This document shows positions 42,800 through 55,605 of a stretch of 64,000 nucleotides of DNA, piece by piece. This stretch comes from Gremmenia infestans (Eukaryota; Ascomycota; Leotiomycetes; Helotiales; Hamatocanthoscyphaceae), in contig JAFEVB010000026.1 in assembly GCA_032629725.1 (NCBI GenBank), positions 372,001-436,000 on the forward strand, written 5' to 3'. Every line of letters begins with the position of its first letter. The first letter of the stretch is position 1. A program made the translations under genes and the position numbers. The notes beneath the pieces were generated by a model. The model saw only the letters and a program-made list of their open reading frames with translations, ran no database searches and was not told the DNA's origin.

Positions 42800-43193
42800 T
42801 CCACTGGTTGTTACCACTACTTCAGTGGTATTGAGAAAAATAATATGATATAATATCTGTGGTTCGAGGATAAAGGCTTTAGAAGCATCCCTCTACTCAA
42901 AGCTCAGGTTTTTTAGCTGCTCGATTCAAACTTTGCATTCAATTAATTGCACTGGCCATATGCATTCAACCAAAAGAGACACAACGTACTACACTATATA
43001 GCAAAGTCAGCATCTGAAACTTTCTCGCACGATACATACCATACGATACGTTGTTATGTTATCTATCAATCGCGTTGCTTGTGAAACCATATCCCCACGC
43101 TGTACTCGTACAGTAGTACATCACGATAGATAGCCCAGCCCCTCGCCTCGCACGTCACCTCGCCTCGCACCACCACCTCACCTCACACTCCAA

Positions 43194-43220
43194 ACACAGC
43201 ACAGCACAGCACAGCACAGC
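43194..43220 (+). repeat. (ACAGC)n microsatellite
   Basis: About five tandem ACAGC pentamers. Confidence 0.85.
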
Positions 43221-43805
43221 TTATTGTCAATATACATTGTTGAGATGCAAAAGTACCTTAGGTACCTACATACATACCTTACGTATTCCTTCCTCATCAA
43301 TTTCCCACCTTCTCGGATAATATCATACCATACATACCTTTACGTCGTCGCACAAGAAAAACGCATTCCGTAGTACAGTACTTCGTACACCAAAAGCATA
43401 TCCCGAGGGTGTGGTATGTAGCCCTGTGGCTTCCGGCACCGGGATGATCTGCTGCAAGTTAGGTCTGCAACCTTATCTCTGTGCTGTCAGTTGTCGATTC
43501 GCTACCCGGTACTCATCCTTTCCTACTCTACTCTACAGTACGAGGTACGAGGTACTCTACCCCTACAGTAAGTAGTCTCCTATACAAGTGCCGGGTGTTT
43601 CTTCCTTCCTTCCATCCATGCAAGGTAATCTGAAACATGAGGTAGCTACAGTAGGTAAGCAAGCTGCTGTCTTATCTTAGTAATTGTGCTTGTTTGTTTG
43701 CCTTTGCTTGCCAATGAGAAAAAAAAACGCAATGCGTACTGTAGCCCATGGCTCAGGCTAATTGTGTCGATGGACCCTCGACAAGTCGTACAGTACGGAG
43801 GTACA

Positions 43806-43832
43806 ATACAGTACAGTACAGTACAGTACAGT
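43806..43832 (+). repeat. (ACAGT)n microsatellite
   Basis: Five tandem ACAGT pentamers. Confidence 0.85.
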
Positions 43833-44848
43833 AAGAGAACTTTCTTCTAAGTTCTACCCTAGATCCCGTACCTGAGGTAGATCTACGAATCAAATAAACT
43901 CTATCGGACTTATTCCATATGCAGCATGGAGAATCCCCATCCCCATCCCTATCCACTTAGCACACTACACTACACTATACGTACTCCATACAGTAAAGGC
44001 TATTTGAGTGTACTGCTGTACTGTACCTACCTACCGGCCATCCATCCTTGCTCGGACATTTCTTCTAGAGCGAGCGGCCCGAGAGGTGCATTAGATCAGA
44101 TTTTGTGCCAGGTCTACAGTAGGTCTAGGTCTAGGTCCAGGCTAGGGCCGGGTACCAGATCCTACCAGATCCTTCCTACTGTACAATCCATCCCATCCCG
44201 TGGCATTACGAATACCCGTACAGTAGACTCGTGGATACGCCAGGTAAGGTAGGTAGGTAGGTACCTTACTTCACCTGTCCTGTCATGTCACTCACTCACC
44301 ATGTGGCGTGATTTAATTATAGGCTGACTGCCTTGCCTGCCTGGCTAGATTTAAGTTTCACGGTTTCACGTTTCACCACAATTATTAATCAATCCACTCG
44401 CAGTACTCGTACCTGGTACTAGGTAAGGTAAGGTAGGTGACACATTGATTCTCCGTAGGGGTCTTCTTTTGTGTCGCCAAAGCTACTCTGCTACGACCAA
44501 ATGGGAAGCTGTGCGGGTACCTGCTTCCTCGAGACAGACAGAGATCTGGCCAAGTCGAGTTATACTTTCCCCATGTCCATCATGATTCGTCCAGAACTTT
44601 GTTCTTCTCACTTGGATAGCTCATCGATGAGTAAGCAAATACTGAACTCATGGAAAGCTCTTCTTGCTTGCCACTAGATTGTAGTCAAACAAAAGTACTA
44701 TCTAAAATAGGGAAAGGTCAATTTCATCGTCGAAACAAATTCGCTAAAATTTCAAAAGCTCCCTCCACGCTAATATCAAGATCAACTCCTATTCAATGTT
44801 CCCTTTCTGTTCATATACCGATAATAAAACCTAATCCCAAACGAAGCA

Positions 44849-46792
44849 CTAGTGATTCAATGCATGCGACCGCCATGAGAGATCTACCTTTAAATCTCGC
44901 TCCTGGAACTCCCCCAATATAGCCATATATTGCTGTTGCAGCCGGTTTCTTGGCATGTGATCCCTGGTGTCGTCTTTTCGTGGGTGCTTGGCAATCTCAG
45001 CATTCAAAGCCCCCAGAAGTCGTTCACCAACGAGATGAACCGTAGCGTCGAGAACAAGTCTGACTGCCGATGGAGACATAGCCTTTCCAAGACGAATCTC
45101 AACCTCCTTGGGGTCGATCTTTTGTTGAAAGTCTTCCCAAGATGGTGAAGTGTAGAGGGACATCCACCACTTCAACGTGTCCGGCAAGTAGCAGCGATCG
45201 GGGTTGATAGTAGAGAATGTCATCAAAAGGGCCTCGGTAAATAGCATCATTTCGTTTTCTTGAGCCTCCTCGCGGAGCACGTCGAAGAGGTTGTCATCAG
45301 AACTCGTAGATTCGAAGATGAAAACTCCATCGCTGATCGCGCCGTCCCGTATGAGCAAATCATGAGCAAAACTTTTGAAACCTTTCAAAGATCTCCACTT
45401 GCTCAACAAGACTCTGACGGCACGCCGAGTAGCAGACTGGGGGTCTTTCTTCTTGAAACCGACGAGGTAATCCCGAGATTCTGATTCAGGACCAGGGGTG
45501 GCGAAATGTAAACCACTAATTGATTGTGGTCCTGAGGTGAGTGACGAGTGTGTTGAGACTTGGCTGTCCACGGAGCCTAGCTTTGTTAGAAGGTTCAAGT
45601 ACTGCCTTGGAGAAAGACCTACCTTCTCTGATGTTTTGAGGACTATCTTCAAAGTCTTCAAAGTCTCCAGCAGGATAGTCCGACGTACTTTCGAGTTGAA
45701 GGTATTTGTGCCGGTAATCTTGAATGTTTAAGCTCGCGGTACTTTGGTGCTTGTTAGATTGATCGTTGCCTTCTCCAAGTATCTCCAAGGCGTGTTTGTA
45801 AAAAGAGGGATGTAAGTTGAGTGTCGAGTGATGGAACTCTGCAAGGATCTTGAGGTAGCTTCGTCGGCACATTTCTACTTCGTTCGGACCATTTGGGTCA
45901 TCGGGAACAACGGACGGAAGATCACTATCCAACCCTAACAATCTTATTCTTCTGATGAGGCGTTGCAAGAGGCGTTCTGCAATGACTACGCGCGCGCAGT
46001 CTAGAAATAAGTGGCCGGCAGTAGACGAAATGACATTCTCCTCGTCGAATAACAAGTCCTTGGCATGATCCAAATTGGTCGCCTGGCAAGCTGCGTGCCA
46101 TTCTAATAACCACGGTGCGTCGGGTTGGGGGTCGCTGACCAAATGTTGGACCGATAGATCGGCGTGCAGCAGTACCTTTCCAACATCGGGCTGCTCTTCA
46201 GGAGGAACAAGATCCTCGATCAACTGGAACAACAGAGGCCTGCCATCGTCCGTACATCGCATTACATGTTTGCGGTGCTCTTGATGTTGAAGAAGCTGCG
46301 TAAGCGCTTTTAGATACTCTCCACCGGGTTGCCATTTCCAGAGTAGGACTTCAATGGCCCAAAATATGGCTTGCGGCCCTTGTATCAAAGGCAAAACCTC
46401 GGAAGCTTTCATCTGTCTGGAAGGTAACAGTATACCTGCCTCGGAAAACAAGGTATCGAGGGATTGCGAAGTTGGAGAAGACGAAGACCCCACGCTGCTT
46501 GTGGAGGCGGAAATGGGAGAAGGAGAGATCTCTTGCACCGGGTTGGTTTGAACGGTACGCTCTTTCCTTGTTCTATACTTTCGAAGCGTCCATTGGTCGA
46601 TTCTCACACGGTATGCGCGTGTTCTACGAGGACTTGGTTAGTACATACTTCATCTCGAGGATGAAGGATTGCATACGTCGCGCGGAAGCCATGGCGGGCT
46701 TTCAATATATCTCGAACCTCCTCTACAGACTTCCCTTCGTCGATATGTAGCCGCTTTATCTCAGCCTTATGGGCAGCCCAGTCGTTGGACAT
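44849..46792 (-). CDS. Clr5-domain protein with two tandem copies of an undescribed module, 614 aa
   Basis: Exons 46792..46677, 46623..45623 and 45576..44849. The first splice rebuilds the Clr5 domain (MSNDWAAHKAEIKRLHIDEG ... HGFRATTRAYRVRIDQWTLRKYR, residues 1-60), a helix-turn-helix-like fungal domain. The second join (GTAGGT...CTAACAAAGCTAG) links two open frames. Residues about 124-320 (starting IFWAIEVLLWKWQPGGEYL) and about 420-612 (starting RRAVRVLLSKWRSLKGF) are diverged copies of one module, each ending YLKILAEFHHSTLNL or YMAILGEFQERDLKV. The gene at 41948 carries a third copy. Clr5 proteins may bind DNA or chromatin; the module has no name I know. The second acceptor (TAG) is inferred from frame and homology. 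Confidence 0.77.
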
Positions 46793-47210
46793 GATTTGAG
46801 GCAGGGAAAAGGCAATCAAACCTGGGGATGGGGATTAACCGTTGGGTTTGATGCGGGGAAAGGGCATGGAGGACAGTGATGGCGATGGTGATGGCGAAGG
46901 CGACGCCTCCCCAGCAGGACAAGACTTGTTCTTGTACATGAGTGATGTCGGCCCAGATGCTCACACAGTTGCAGAAAGTAATAGTGCAGGGTAACAGGGT
47001 AATATTCCGGCCGCGGCTGCGTTCCGGGGGCGCTTGTGCATGCACGTAAGTGTGAACAAGGAAACAACCAACCGATAGACAGGATGGATCTGGTGGATGG
47101 GGGTTGGGAAAAGCTCCAGTAGTGAGTAAGTGGTCAGCTAATTCAGTCCAGCTAGGATTGGTACGATGGTACGAAGGGAATACTGGAACAGGGACTGGCC
47201 CAGGGACTGG

Positions 47211-47246
47211 CAGTAGCAGTAGCAGTAGCAGTAGCAGTAGCAGTAT
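47211..47246 (+). repeat. (CAGTAG)6 microsatellite
   Basis: Six tandem CAGTAG hexamers, reading as GTA/CAG triplets. Confidence 0.9.
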
Positions 47247-47574
47247 CTCCGTACTCCGTAAGCAGTGAGAAAACGGGGAGGGGACGGGATGTCGATCCGG
47301 TGAACCCCGGTGGACACTCTGACCACCCTGACCAAAGTACAACCAACAAAGGTAAGCTCCTGCACCTTTATTTGACAAGGGGCATGGCATGGAGCAAGCA
47401 AGGCGCGAAGGTCACGGGTCACGGGCTGGCTAAACGGCGGGGCGGTACGGAGGTACCCTTCGTACGGAGTACGGCATGGCATCTTCGGCCGTTCATACCT
47501 ACTGTACCCATCTACACATCCATGCTCGCGGACCCCAAGCCGAAGAATCCTTAATTTAAAGGGGCGACCCGTCC

Positions 47575-47602
47575 CGTATAGTATAGTATAGTATAGTATA
47601 GT
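47575..47602 (+). repeat. (GTATA)n microsatellite
   Basis: Five tandem GTATA pentamers directly before a cluster of GTACGGAGTAC words. Confidence 0.85.
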
Positions 47603-49117
47603 ACCGTATTTCGTACAGTATATACGGAGTACGGTTCGTACTACGGAAATATAGCGGGTATTGCACTCGCGGCCACTCACTCGCACGGCGCATGGGGAGT
47701 TCCGAGTCCTTAACCGTTATTGCTGTTGTTCCATAAATCTGAACCCCCTTTCAAACCGCTTCCACGCTGTTACTATCTTTACTCGTAAGGAAGGCATTAT
47801 GTTTGAGAACGCCCCGCGAGACATCCTGGCCTTATATATGTAATAGCTGCCCAATTGGGCGCAACGTGCTTTAACTTACACAGGTGGCACGTCACATCTA
47901 CCGATTCGTCGTGGCCTTGCTTGTACTGGTCTTGTACAGAGTACTCCCCTCGGAAGCTTCTCCTTGGTACCATCGTACTTCTCCATGGTAACACGCCATA
48001 ACATAACATATCAAGAAGGAAGCCATCATCCACGTTTCCCAAGATGAGATTTCCTTTGTCCAACATACGTAAGGTAGCTTATACTTACTTGTCTTGTTGC
48101 ATTATATATGGTCACGTTGTGTTCTATATCAGTCTCAGGGGAAATCTATTGCACTAGAGCCGCTGGTGCCACGTCAACGTAGAAGTTCATGTACAATACT
48201 GTACTCTGTACTCGTGTACTCCGTACTGTTGCAGTCATTTGTCATAGCTTACCATCCCATCATCTCGATTCTCGAATAACGGCGCGGAACATCCGGTAGC
48301 TACCGGTACAGGAGGTAGCTCAGGAAAGCCAGGCAACAGGCGTTCACCTGCAATCCAGCACCAGCTGCATGGTACCCGGAGACCGAGTCTCCTGATTGAG
48401 ATCTTGCGAAGTCCCAGATAATGCCGTGTGAAGATTCCAGATTCGAGGATTGTAGTTATTTTTAAAATTGCTTTTCCCTGGTCGGAAGAAGCCGCAATAT
48501 ATATGGGTCGCTCTAGCAATTTCGTCTGTGCGCCCTCCGTCGAAACCTTAAAGCTTTTAGAACTTAAGCTAACATTCCCTTCCCTTCCCTTCTTCATCTT
48601 CTAGTTTATATATTCTGGCGATCGAGTCCAAAGATCGGATTATACAAAGTGTGATACGTCCCCACTAGGAGACGAGGACACGTCGAGACTCGAAAGACAT
48701 CGACCCTGTCCAAGTTTAATGCCTCAACTCTCTCACATCTCTCTCCGCAAGGAAGTCCTGCCGTCATCGGACCATCTTTTCCCATACTTGTTTTATACTT
48801 GTAGCGGCTGAGTGCACAATTTCATCTTCGGTAAGGTGAGCGCAGGCATTCCGTTCGCTAGCGTGTGAGAGAATCATATTTTCACGTGACTGCTCTCGAT
48901 TTGAAGGAGTGAGTGGCAGGCAGCTAGTGATTGATTGTGCGGATGGAATCAATCTTGCAGTGGAATCTTGGATACAAGGCATCTATCTATTCAAGGCTAG
49001 ACGATTGAGATATGCGAAAGTGTACCTACCTACCTTACCTCGTCTACTGGACTATACGTACGGCCGTATCAACATTTCGAGCTTCAAGTATAGTATCAGT
49101 CAGACCGTGTTATGGAA

Positions 49118-49149
49118 TCCCGATCCCGATCCCAATCCCGATCCCGATG
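49118..49149 (+). repeat. (CCCGAT)n microsatellite
   Basis: About five CCCGAT hexamers, one with a single substitution (CCCAAT). Confidence 0.85.
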
Positions 49150-49280
49150 CTGGCTTGGATACCCATATGCTCGAGCGAGCGCCAAATCTTCTAAGCGCGA
49201 GTGCAGCACCAATATTGATTCCAAGGATGGGACAGGAAGTGGTGGTGGGCAGCAGGTTACTCCAGTACCAAGTTAGGATA

Positions 49281-49325
49281 CAGGTGCAGGTGCAGGTGCA
49301 GGTGCAGGTGCAGTTGCAGGTGCAT
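49281..49325 (+). repeat. (CAGGTG)n microsatellite
   Basis: Seven CAGGTG hexamers, one changed to CAGTTG. Confidence 0.9.
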
Positions 49326-52300
49326 GCTCGGGGGCCAAAGTGCAGTTGACCCGCCTCAGATTGACTTGCGAGTTGCCACCGTTGGTATTGTATCGTACCT
49401 CTGTATCTTCCAGCTGGTACTGTATTATACTCCGTATCTTTCAGCTGAGCCAATCTATGTTCCTGGACTTGGTAGATCGAGATCGAACTGGGTTGGACTG
49501 GGCTGGGTGCTGCAGGCGTTGTTACACAAGCAAGGTAAGGCAAGGTCGCACCATTTTGCACTGTTGCTTTACAGGCAGATTCCTTTGTTAAAAATGTCCA
49601 TCTGAAATCCCATCTGAACTTCCTTCCCATCTTTAACCCCCTTCATTTTTATGCCTAAACTGGTACTGCAACCTGGCCAAGGCGTGTTTACTTACCCCCA
49701 AACATATCATTCATCTCAGCCTGAGTCGATCTTTCGATTTCTTTCCCTTGTGTTGTGATTCGGCAGCCTCATGTATTAGAGATCTGCTCGATTCTATCAT
49801 CACAATCAAAGGTTCGCCGAAAAGACCCTAAAGGATCGCGAACGGCACAAGGCTGAACTTGAGAGTGTCTACATTTCTGAACATAAGCTTCTCGAATACG
49901 TCAGGTTCATTGCATCGCAAGTACGACTGCCGCTTTTCACAAACAAGCGACTTGAGATGAGACAGGGAGGGCCATGCTCTCTGGGCACTCTTCAAATACT
50001 ACCGCAGCTGCATACTGATATCTAAAGGCCCGAGCTGCTGCGTCGCGGTGCGGATCGGGGAGTCGACGTCAGCTTTTGAAATCACGTCTATTTTGTGGAT
50101 GAGCACTTTGCTGCCATGGGTGTGGGTGTGGGTGTTAGGCATGAGTTTATCCTCGGGCGTTCGAGCGCATCGTACTTTACTAGTAACAATCCATCGATCT
50201 CCTTCGTTCTTTGCTAATATTCTTTTGTCAACACCCAGGTGTACCGTACGATACGAAACTTGACGAATGGTACTTTCGAAGCGTGTCGGGTTATAACGTA
50301 AAATCTTGGTCTCGGAAATATTCCAAGCCTCAGCAACGATGCAAAACAAGCTGCATAGAGAGTACTATCTCTGCCGTCCTCGAACCGCTAACTCCCTCAT
50401 GCCACCATTTCGAAAATCCTTTTCCCGGACAGGTACGGTGCGGTGCCGCAATTCGAAAGTCCTGGCTGATAGATACCTCTCAACACGAGCCTCAAATACC
50501 ACATCATTGCAATAACACAGGCGAAATTATCTTAGTAAGATTGCAGAGGGGAGCTAGGTACCTCAAAGCTATTCTCTCGTTCATAGACGATGGATGCCGT
50601 ACCGAGAATCAGCTTCAGACCGTCCAAGAGATATGTTCTTTATGCTCAATCAGAGGAACACTGCATATTACGAGCGAGCAGGAAACTTTGATTGAGTCAA
50701 GGCCGTCTTCGAGTTTCAGATCTCGCTACCCCCTACTAGGGATCATCACCAAGTGAGACAATGAACAGCATGCGAAGCAACTCAGCATAATGCGATAACA
50801 GTCCTGTGGGAAGGGAATGCGATGCGATACCTGAGGCGGGAGGTGGGATGTATTGGGATGCGCGTTTGTGCAGGTTCATCGCGGAGAATCATCTCGAGAG
50901 TCAAGAGAACCAGTTGGCCATGGCCATGGAGGACCTCAACGCGGTTGACTCGCGTAGACATGTTCCATATGGGCCAAGAAATATACATATTCCCTATGAT
51001 GATAACGAACGGAATGGAACTAGAACATCGCACATGTTTCGCAATCCCTTGTGTGAGAGATTTTGGATAGATGCTACAATTGAAAAGGAATAGAAATATC
51101 TCCAACTACTCGCGTTATACTCTGACTGGTCTTGATGAAGAAAGGCACTATTGATGAGTATTTTGACGCGCTCTTGAGAAACGAAACTGGTAATATAAGC
51201 CAGTGTTATTATGAATCATGGCTGCACAGATGTCCTTCCATTTGCCGTCGTGAATATTCAATAAATACATCGGGGGCGTAAGTCGCACCTGCATTTGACA
51301 AGATAGAGTTTGGAAATGAGAGGAGTCAATACAATAATAGCCCAATTCCTGCAAGATGAAGTCAACTTTTTCAAAAGCTTGGTGACCTACTCTTAATGGC
51401 CACAATGTCAGAGACCCGTGAAGAAATACCGTAGTGCAGACACCGTCCCCGTCCAGCGTATAAGGAGGCGCTCCAGTACAACGCAAGGCAAGCGGAATGC
51501 GCACAGTGTGAGTGTTCGCCTTCGCCCTCTCCCCCTTATGATCCTCGGCACACGCACGGCTACCTCCCCGCTCAAGCTACTGTAGTGTGTGTAGACATTC
51601 CGGCAAGCCTAAGATTCGGGGAACGGAGCAAAGCAAAATCAGCCTTCCTGTCTGCAAGATGCAATCTTTTCGGTCCCCTGAGAGCGTTTACCGCGGAAAA
51701 GTGAGGCGAGCTAAAGCGTTGTTTTTGTCTTGGATGCCTTGATATTCTAGGAGAAATCAAACAAGAAATCGTAGCGTGCCAGGTACGGGATAGGACGTAG
51801 AGTAGATCAATGGCGTGTTTTAGGTCGGGCCCGGCTGATGATGCTTGGTGTGGCGGCGTGGCAGTATCGTAGGTATGGTATGGAACAGAACCACAGACTG
51901 TGATGATGATTCAAAAATGTTGAGTTCCGAATATCCTATCCCGACTGAAAGTAAGCGTGCTATAGTAATCTGCAGAATTTACACCAGACAGCTATAAATA
52001 TGTTAGCTGCTAAACCTGAAAGAACGAATGGATTTTTAATAGTAAATTCATTGTATACAGTATATTTCCCCGCTGTAACAGCACAGCAATGGGGAGCTGG
52101 GGAAAATTTTCTCCCACATCTTCGGGTGGCCAGGGGGGTGGGCACTTTCTCCAGCATCTTAGCGTGCTAGGCGTGGTCAGGGGAGGGGGTGGGGTAAGTC
52201 TCGCTAAGCCCCCCTAAAAGCAGATTTCCATTAATTGTTCCTTAAAGCCTTAAAGCCGATGCTATATGTACCTACCTGTAAGTGCTTAACACTTCGAGTA

Positions 52301-54840
52301 GCTGTAGCTGCTGTATTGGAGTCCCTAATAGAACAATAGTAACGAGAGCATGAATGGTCGCGTGTGTCCCCCTGGTGGAAACAAATAAAGGTAGAGAAGT
52401 GCGGTGGATGGCATACTCGCTCCTGTACCGTGCAGTAGTTCGCAGCTATCCATCCCATCCCACGCCCTCCTGTTTGCCGTACTCCGTAGATCCCAGCTCA
52501 GCCTTGCGAATACGTCCTATCCTCCTCCTGTAAGTCATAGTCAAAGACGGGCAACATGATGGCGGTCGCTGCCGCGCCAACGTGGCAATGCGAAACGGGC
52601 GATCTGGAGACTGGAGTTCCAATAACGTTATTTCCAGCAGACAACCACTTGAGGATAAATAGCAGCGGTATCCTCACCGCTAAATCAAATTAGAAAAAAT
52701 CGCGAGAAAAGCGGCATGAGGGATGTGTCTGATGGTTGAACGGCAAGCTTCACCGTTGCCTCGTCGCTCCTAGGCAAGGTTCAGCTGTTGATGAACGTAC
52801 TGTATCTAGCATATTCTCGGGTTGGTTCGTCCTGCGCAGCGCATATGAACAACGGCATTCAAAGCATTGCAATACTGCGATCAGCGATATGCCCTTCTCG
52901 TCTACAGGGTATCTTCACATAACTCCTTCTAGAAGGTCTGCAACAACGGATAAATCAGCATCGCAAGCATGAATTGTTAAAGCCGTACGATGCCATGCCA
53001 TGACAATGATGACATGCGCCCCGATAGCATACTGTCTGTTTCCGGGTGGTATCGTATAGCGCCGCTTGACTTCCTGGATTGATATTAACAATGAATGAGA
53101 CAACGAATGAATTTGCCGTGTTGACTTTTGCCTTACTTTGACGTAAATAACAGAGCCGAGGTCCAGAATCCTGCAGTGGAAGCATAGGTACTGAGACAAG
53201 ACGAAATCCATTAGTCGTTCACCTCTCGACGAAAGAACTCTGTAGCTTGTTCCTGCATATAAGCTTGCCCCTGGCCTTGTTCACCTGCCCCGTGGGAGAC
53301 TGGGAGTGGGAATGACTCGCGTTGGTGACAGCCCTCGCCGGCCCTCCCTAACGCCTCTCAGCGGAACACTCGCTCGGCACAAGTATCTGCCGGCCGACTC
53401 TCAACGCCGCACCGCTGCTGCGAAGCACGGCGCGAAGCATGAACCATCCACGGTATTAGTTTTAACCTTGAATAGAAGGAGACAGGACAGGTCATCGTCG
53501 TCCTAGTCTGGGAACACGGTTGAGATCCTGGATCATTAGGACCATCAGGCTTTAACATACTCTGTACCGTATCATGTGTAGTAGAGCTAGGGGGAATACG
53601 AGAAGATTCCCGGAAATCCCTAAAACTCCCCACGCTACATACCCCTTCTCCATCTAATGACCTGCATATGCACCTCATCAACAGACGTCTTTCGGTCACT
53701 AGCTAGGTACCTTACCCCGTACGTCTCTCGAAGAAAAGGGTTCTATTAAGTCGAATTATGCTAGCCCATTCAAAAAGAACCTGATGAAGTATAAAATACA
53801 CAAGTAGACGCGTACACTAGGCATTGCGAAGAGTGAATTACGACGCCACCAAAACCAATAGCGAAATGAAGTAACTTTCAAAGATTGCGTCGCATAAGGT
53901 ATCTGTTACTATTCCTAACTTTTAATATGCCATTGGTTTATGTAGCATCCATACTTGTCGCAGCATATATTAGTATAAGCGCTAGATATCATTGCTATCA
54001 CAGAAGTGTGATCTCTACTGCGTTCTAGTTGCTGTAAAGACTTGGTTCATGCATGATGATGTTCTAGTGCTACCACGTACTGGGGATTGCGTTGTGCTGG
54101 AAAGAGGTTCACCAGGTTATGCCTCTTTGCTTACTTGGTCAATGGCGCCAGATCACATGAATATGGCACGTGAGCCCTATGTTCCGACAGATATTAAGCT
54201 TTCAATATTAAGAGTTAATGATCTAAAGTGCTTAGAATCTACTCATAGCTTATTCGAAGCGCCTAGCAGAAAAGTAGCAATACGTTATTTTCTCCATGTG
54301 CTAACGCGTGCGGACCGACTCGCTAGGTACCTCAGGGGCCTCTATATTTATATGGTGATAGAAGTACCGGGCAAGCCGGCTGGTGCTTGCGACTGATCAA
54401 TTTTCAGGAGAAAAACCGGAAGAAAAAGGTTGGGGGGGTAGGTTGTGCTCGTTTTGTGGTTCGCCATTTTGCAAACCAGGTCGGCCGTTGCCTAACAACG
54501 CCGCCTAACGCAACGCAGAGCCACAGAGCCTCCACGTCTTGGCATTCTTATAGATTGATACGATTGATCTTTGCACTTTGAAAAAGTTATATATGCTCAT
54601 GATGCCCATCTGGATGTGACGAGTAAAACATGCAGACATTCCCGCGCCCGATACGTGTGTGTGTATTAAATTGATATCCCCTTTGATATCTCTTGCAATT
54701 CTTGTTCATCTTCCTCTTCATCCATTTACAGTACCTCCATCTGCAGTACTTCTATACCTCTATTTCTTCCACGCCTTTTGCCAGGTCTAAACTTGGTCCA
54801 AACATCCCCGTTACGGTCCGCAACATTCCCATAGCAGACG

Positions 54841-55605
54841 ATGGCCTCCAGCAACGTAGGAAACAACGGACAGTATGTCTCATCAACGTAAGATGTCCCA
54901 CCCCCATCATCTTCTCATCCAGTCATCCTTTCCAACCATGAAGACTAACGTGCGCCTCACAGACATACCCCAGATTCATCCGGACAAGTCTCGCCGAGCG
55001 AGTATCTCGACATGACCAGCCCTCAGTACACTCCCTCATCATCCCAAGCCAGTGCATATGGCAACTCTGGTACCCCCGGGCACACTGCCAGGGCTGCGGA
55101 CAGTGCATCGAGCAGTGCTGGCATACCAGTCCATTCCACCCTCACTCGGCAATACCTCCGCGCCCACGATGCGCAACAAACAACCCGTCGGGAGAGAGCT
55201 CACGCTCGTGCTGCTCATCACCAACATGGACGTCGCCATGCTACCACAGACAACGCCAACGCCAACGCCAACTCCGACATGACACCAACCCAGCGATTCG
55301 AAGCCGCTTCTGATTATCCATATCGGCAACATAGCAATTACCAGCCTCTAGTCAGCGATTCGGTATACTACCAGCAAGTGGACACTCCCCGATACCCGTC
55401 CTCAACACCACGTGACTCTTATACTCCCTCATCCATTTCTGTCGCTCACACTGGCGTCAACTCGACGTACCGGTACCCCGCAGGGGTTGACAACCAGGAT
55501 ACCACGTACTGGACACAGGCTATACCATCAGGAAAAGACACCACTGACTGGGGTTATGACCTCGCTGGTGTCGGCAGACAATTCGAGTATGAGGATCAAG
55601 CTTGA
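54841..55605 (+). CDS. Ser/Thr/Tyr-rich low-complexity protein, 229 aa
   Basis: Exons 54841..54887 and 54963..55605. The 75-bp intron (GTAAGA...CTAACG...CACAG) rejoins codon AC|A. The protein begins MASSNVGNNGQYVSS and is rich in Ser, Thr, Gln and Tyr, with a His/Arg patch (RERAHARAAHHQHGRRH) and an Asn-Ala repeat from an AACGCC array. There is no signal peptide, membrane segment or known domain, and it is probably disordered. Frame continuity, ATG and clean splice sites support a real gene. Function unknown. Confidence 0.68.

Larger units (their letters stand above)
42800..44848. other. Microsatellite-rich intergenic region
   Basis: Two kilobases without a gene. It contains (ACAGC)n at 43194-43220, (ACAGT)n at 43806-43832, GTAGGTAG runs at about 44240-44263 and many short TACCTAC/GTACTC words. 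Short frames over these are repeat artefacts. Confidence 0.6.
46793..54840. other. 8-kb region without recognisable genes
   Basis: No frame on either strand shows a known family, and no intron-linked set of frames stands out. Microsatellites are at 47211-47246, 47575-47602, 49118-49149 and 49281-49325. TACTCCGTA-type motifs cluster at 47.2-49.4 kb and recur at 52.48 kb. Two frames look mildly protein-like but lack an ATG at their start or any relative: 50806-51093 (plus) and 53992-54396 (plus). They are left uncalled. It may hold decayed transposons or non-coding transcripts. Confidence 0.5.

Noticed and set aside
50806..51093. Protein-like frame of 95 codons in the empty region
   Set aside because: It has no ATG at its start, no relative I recognise and no supporting splice sites.
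53992..54396. Open frame of 134 codons
   Set aside because: It starts with TTG. The first ATG leaves about 115 codons without any known motif, in an AT-rich context.
42800..54840. CRISPR-like arrays
   Set aside because: The repeats are 5-6 bp tandem units without spacers, in a eukaryotic genome.
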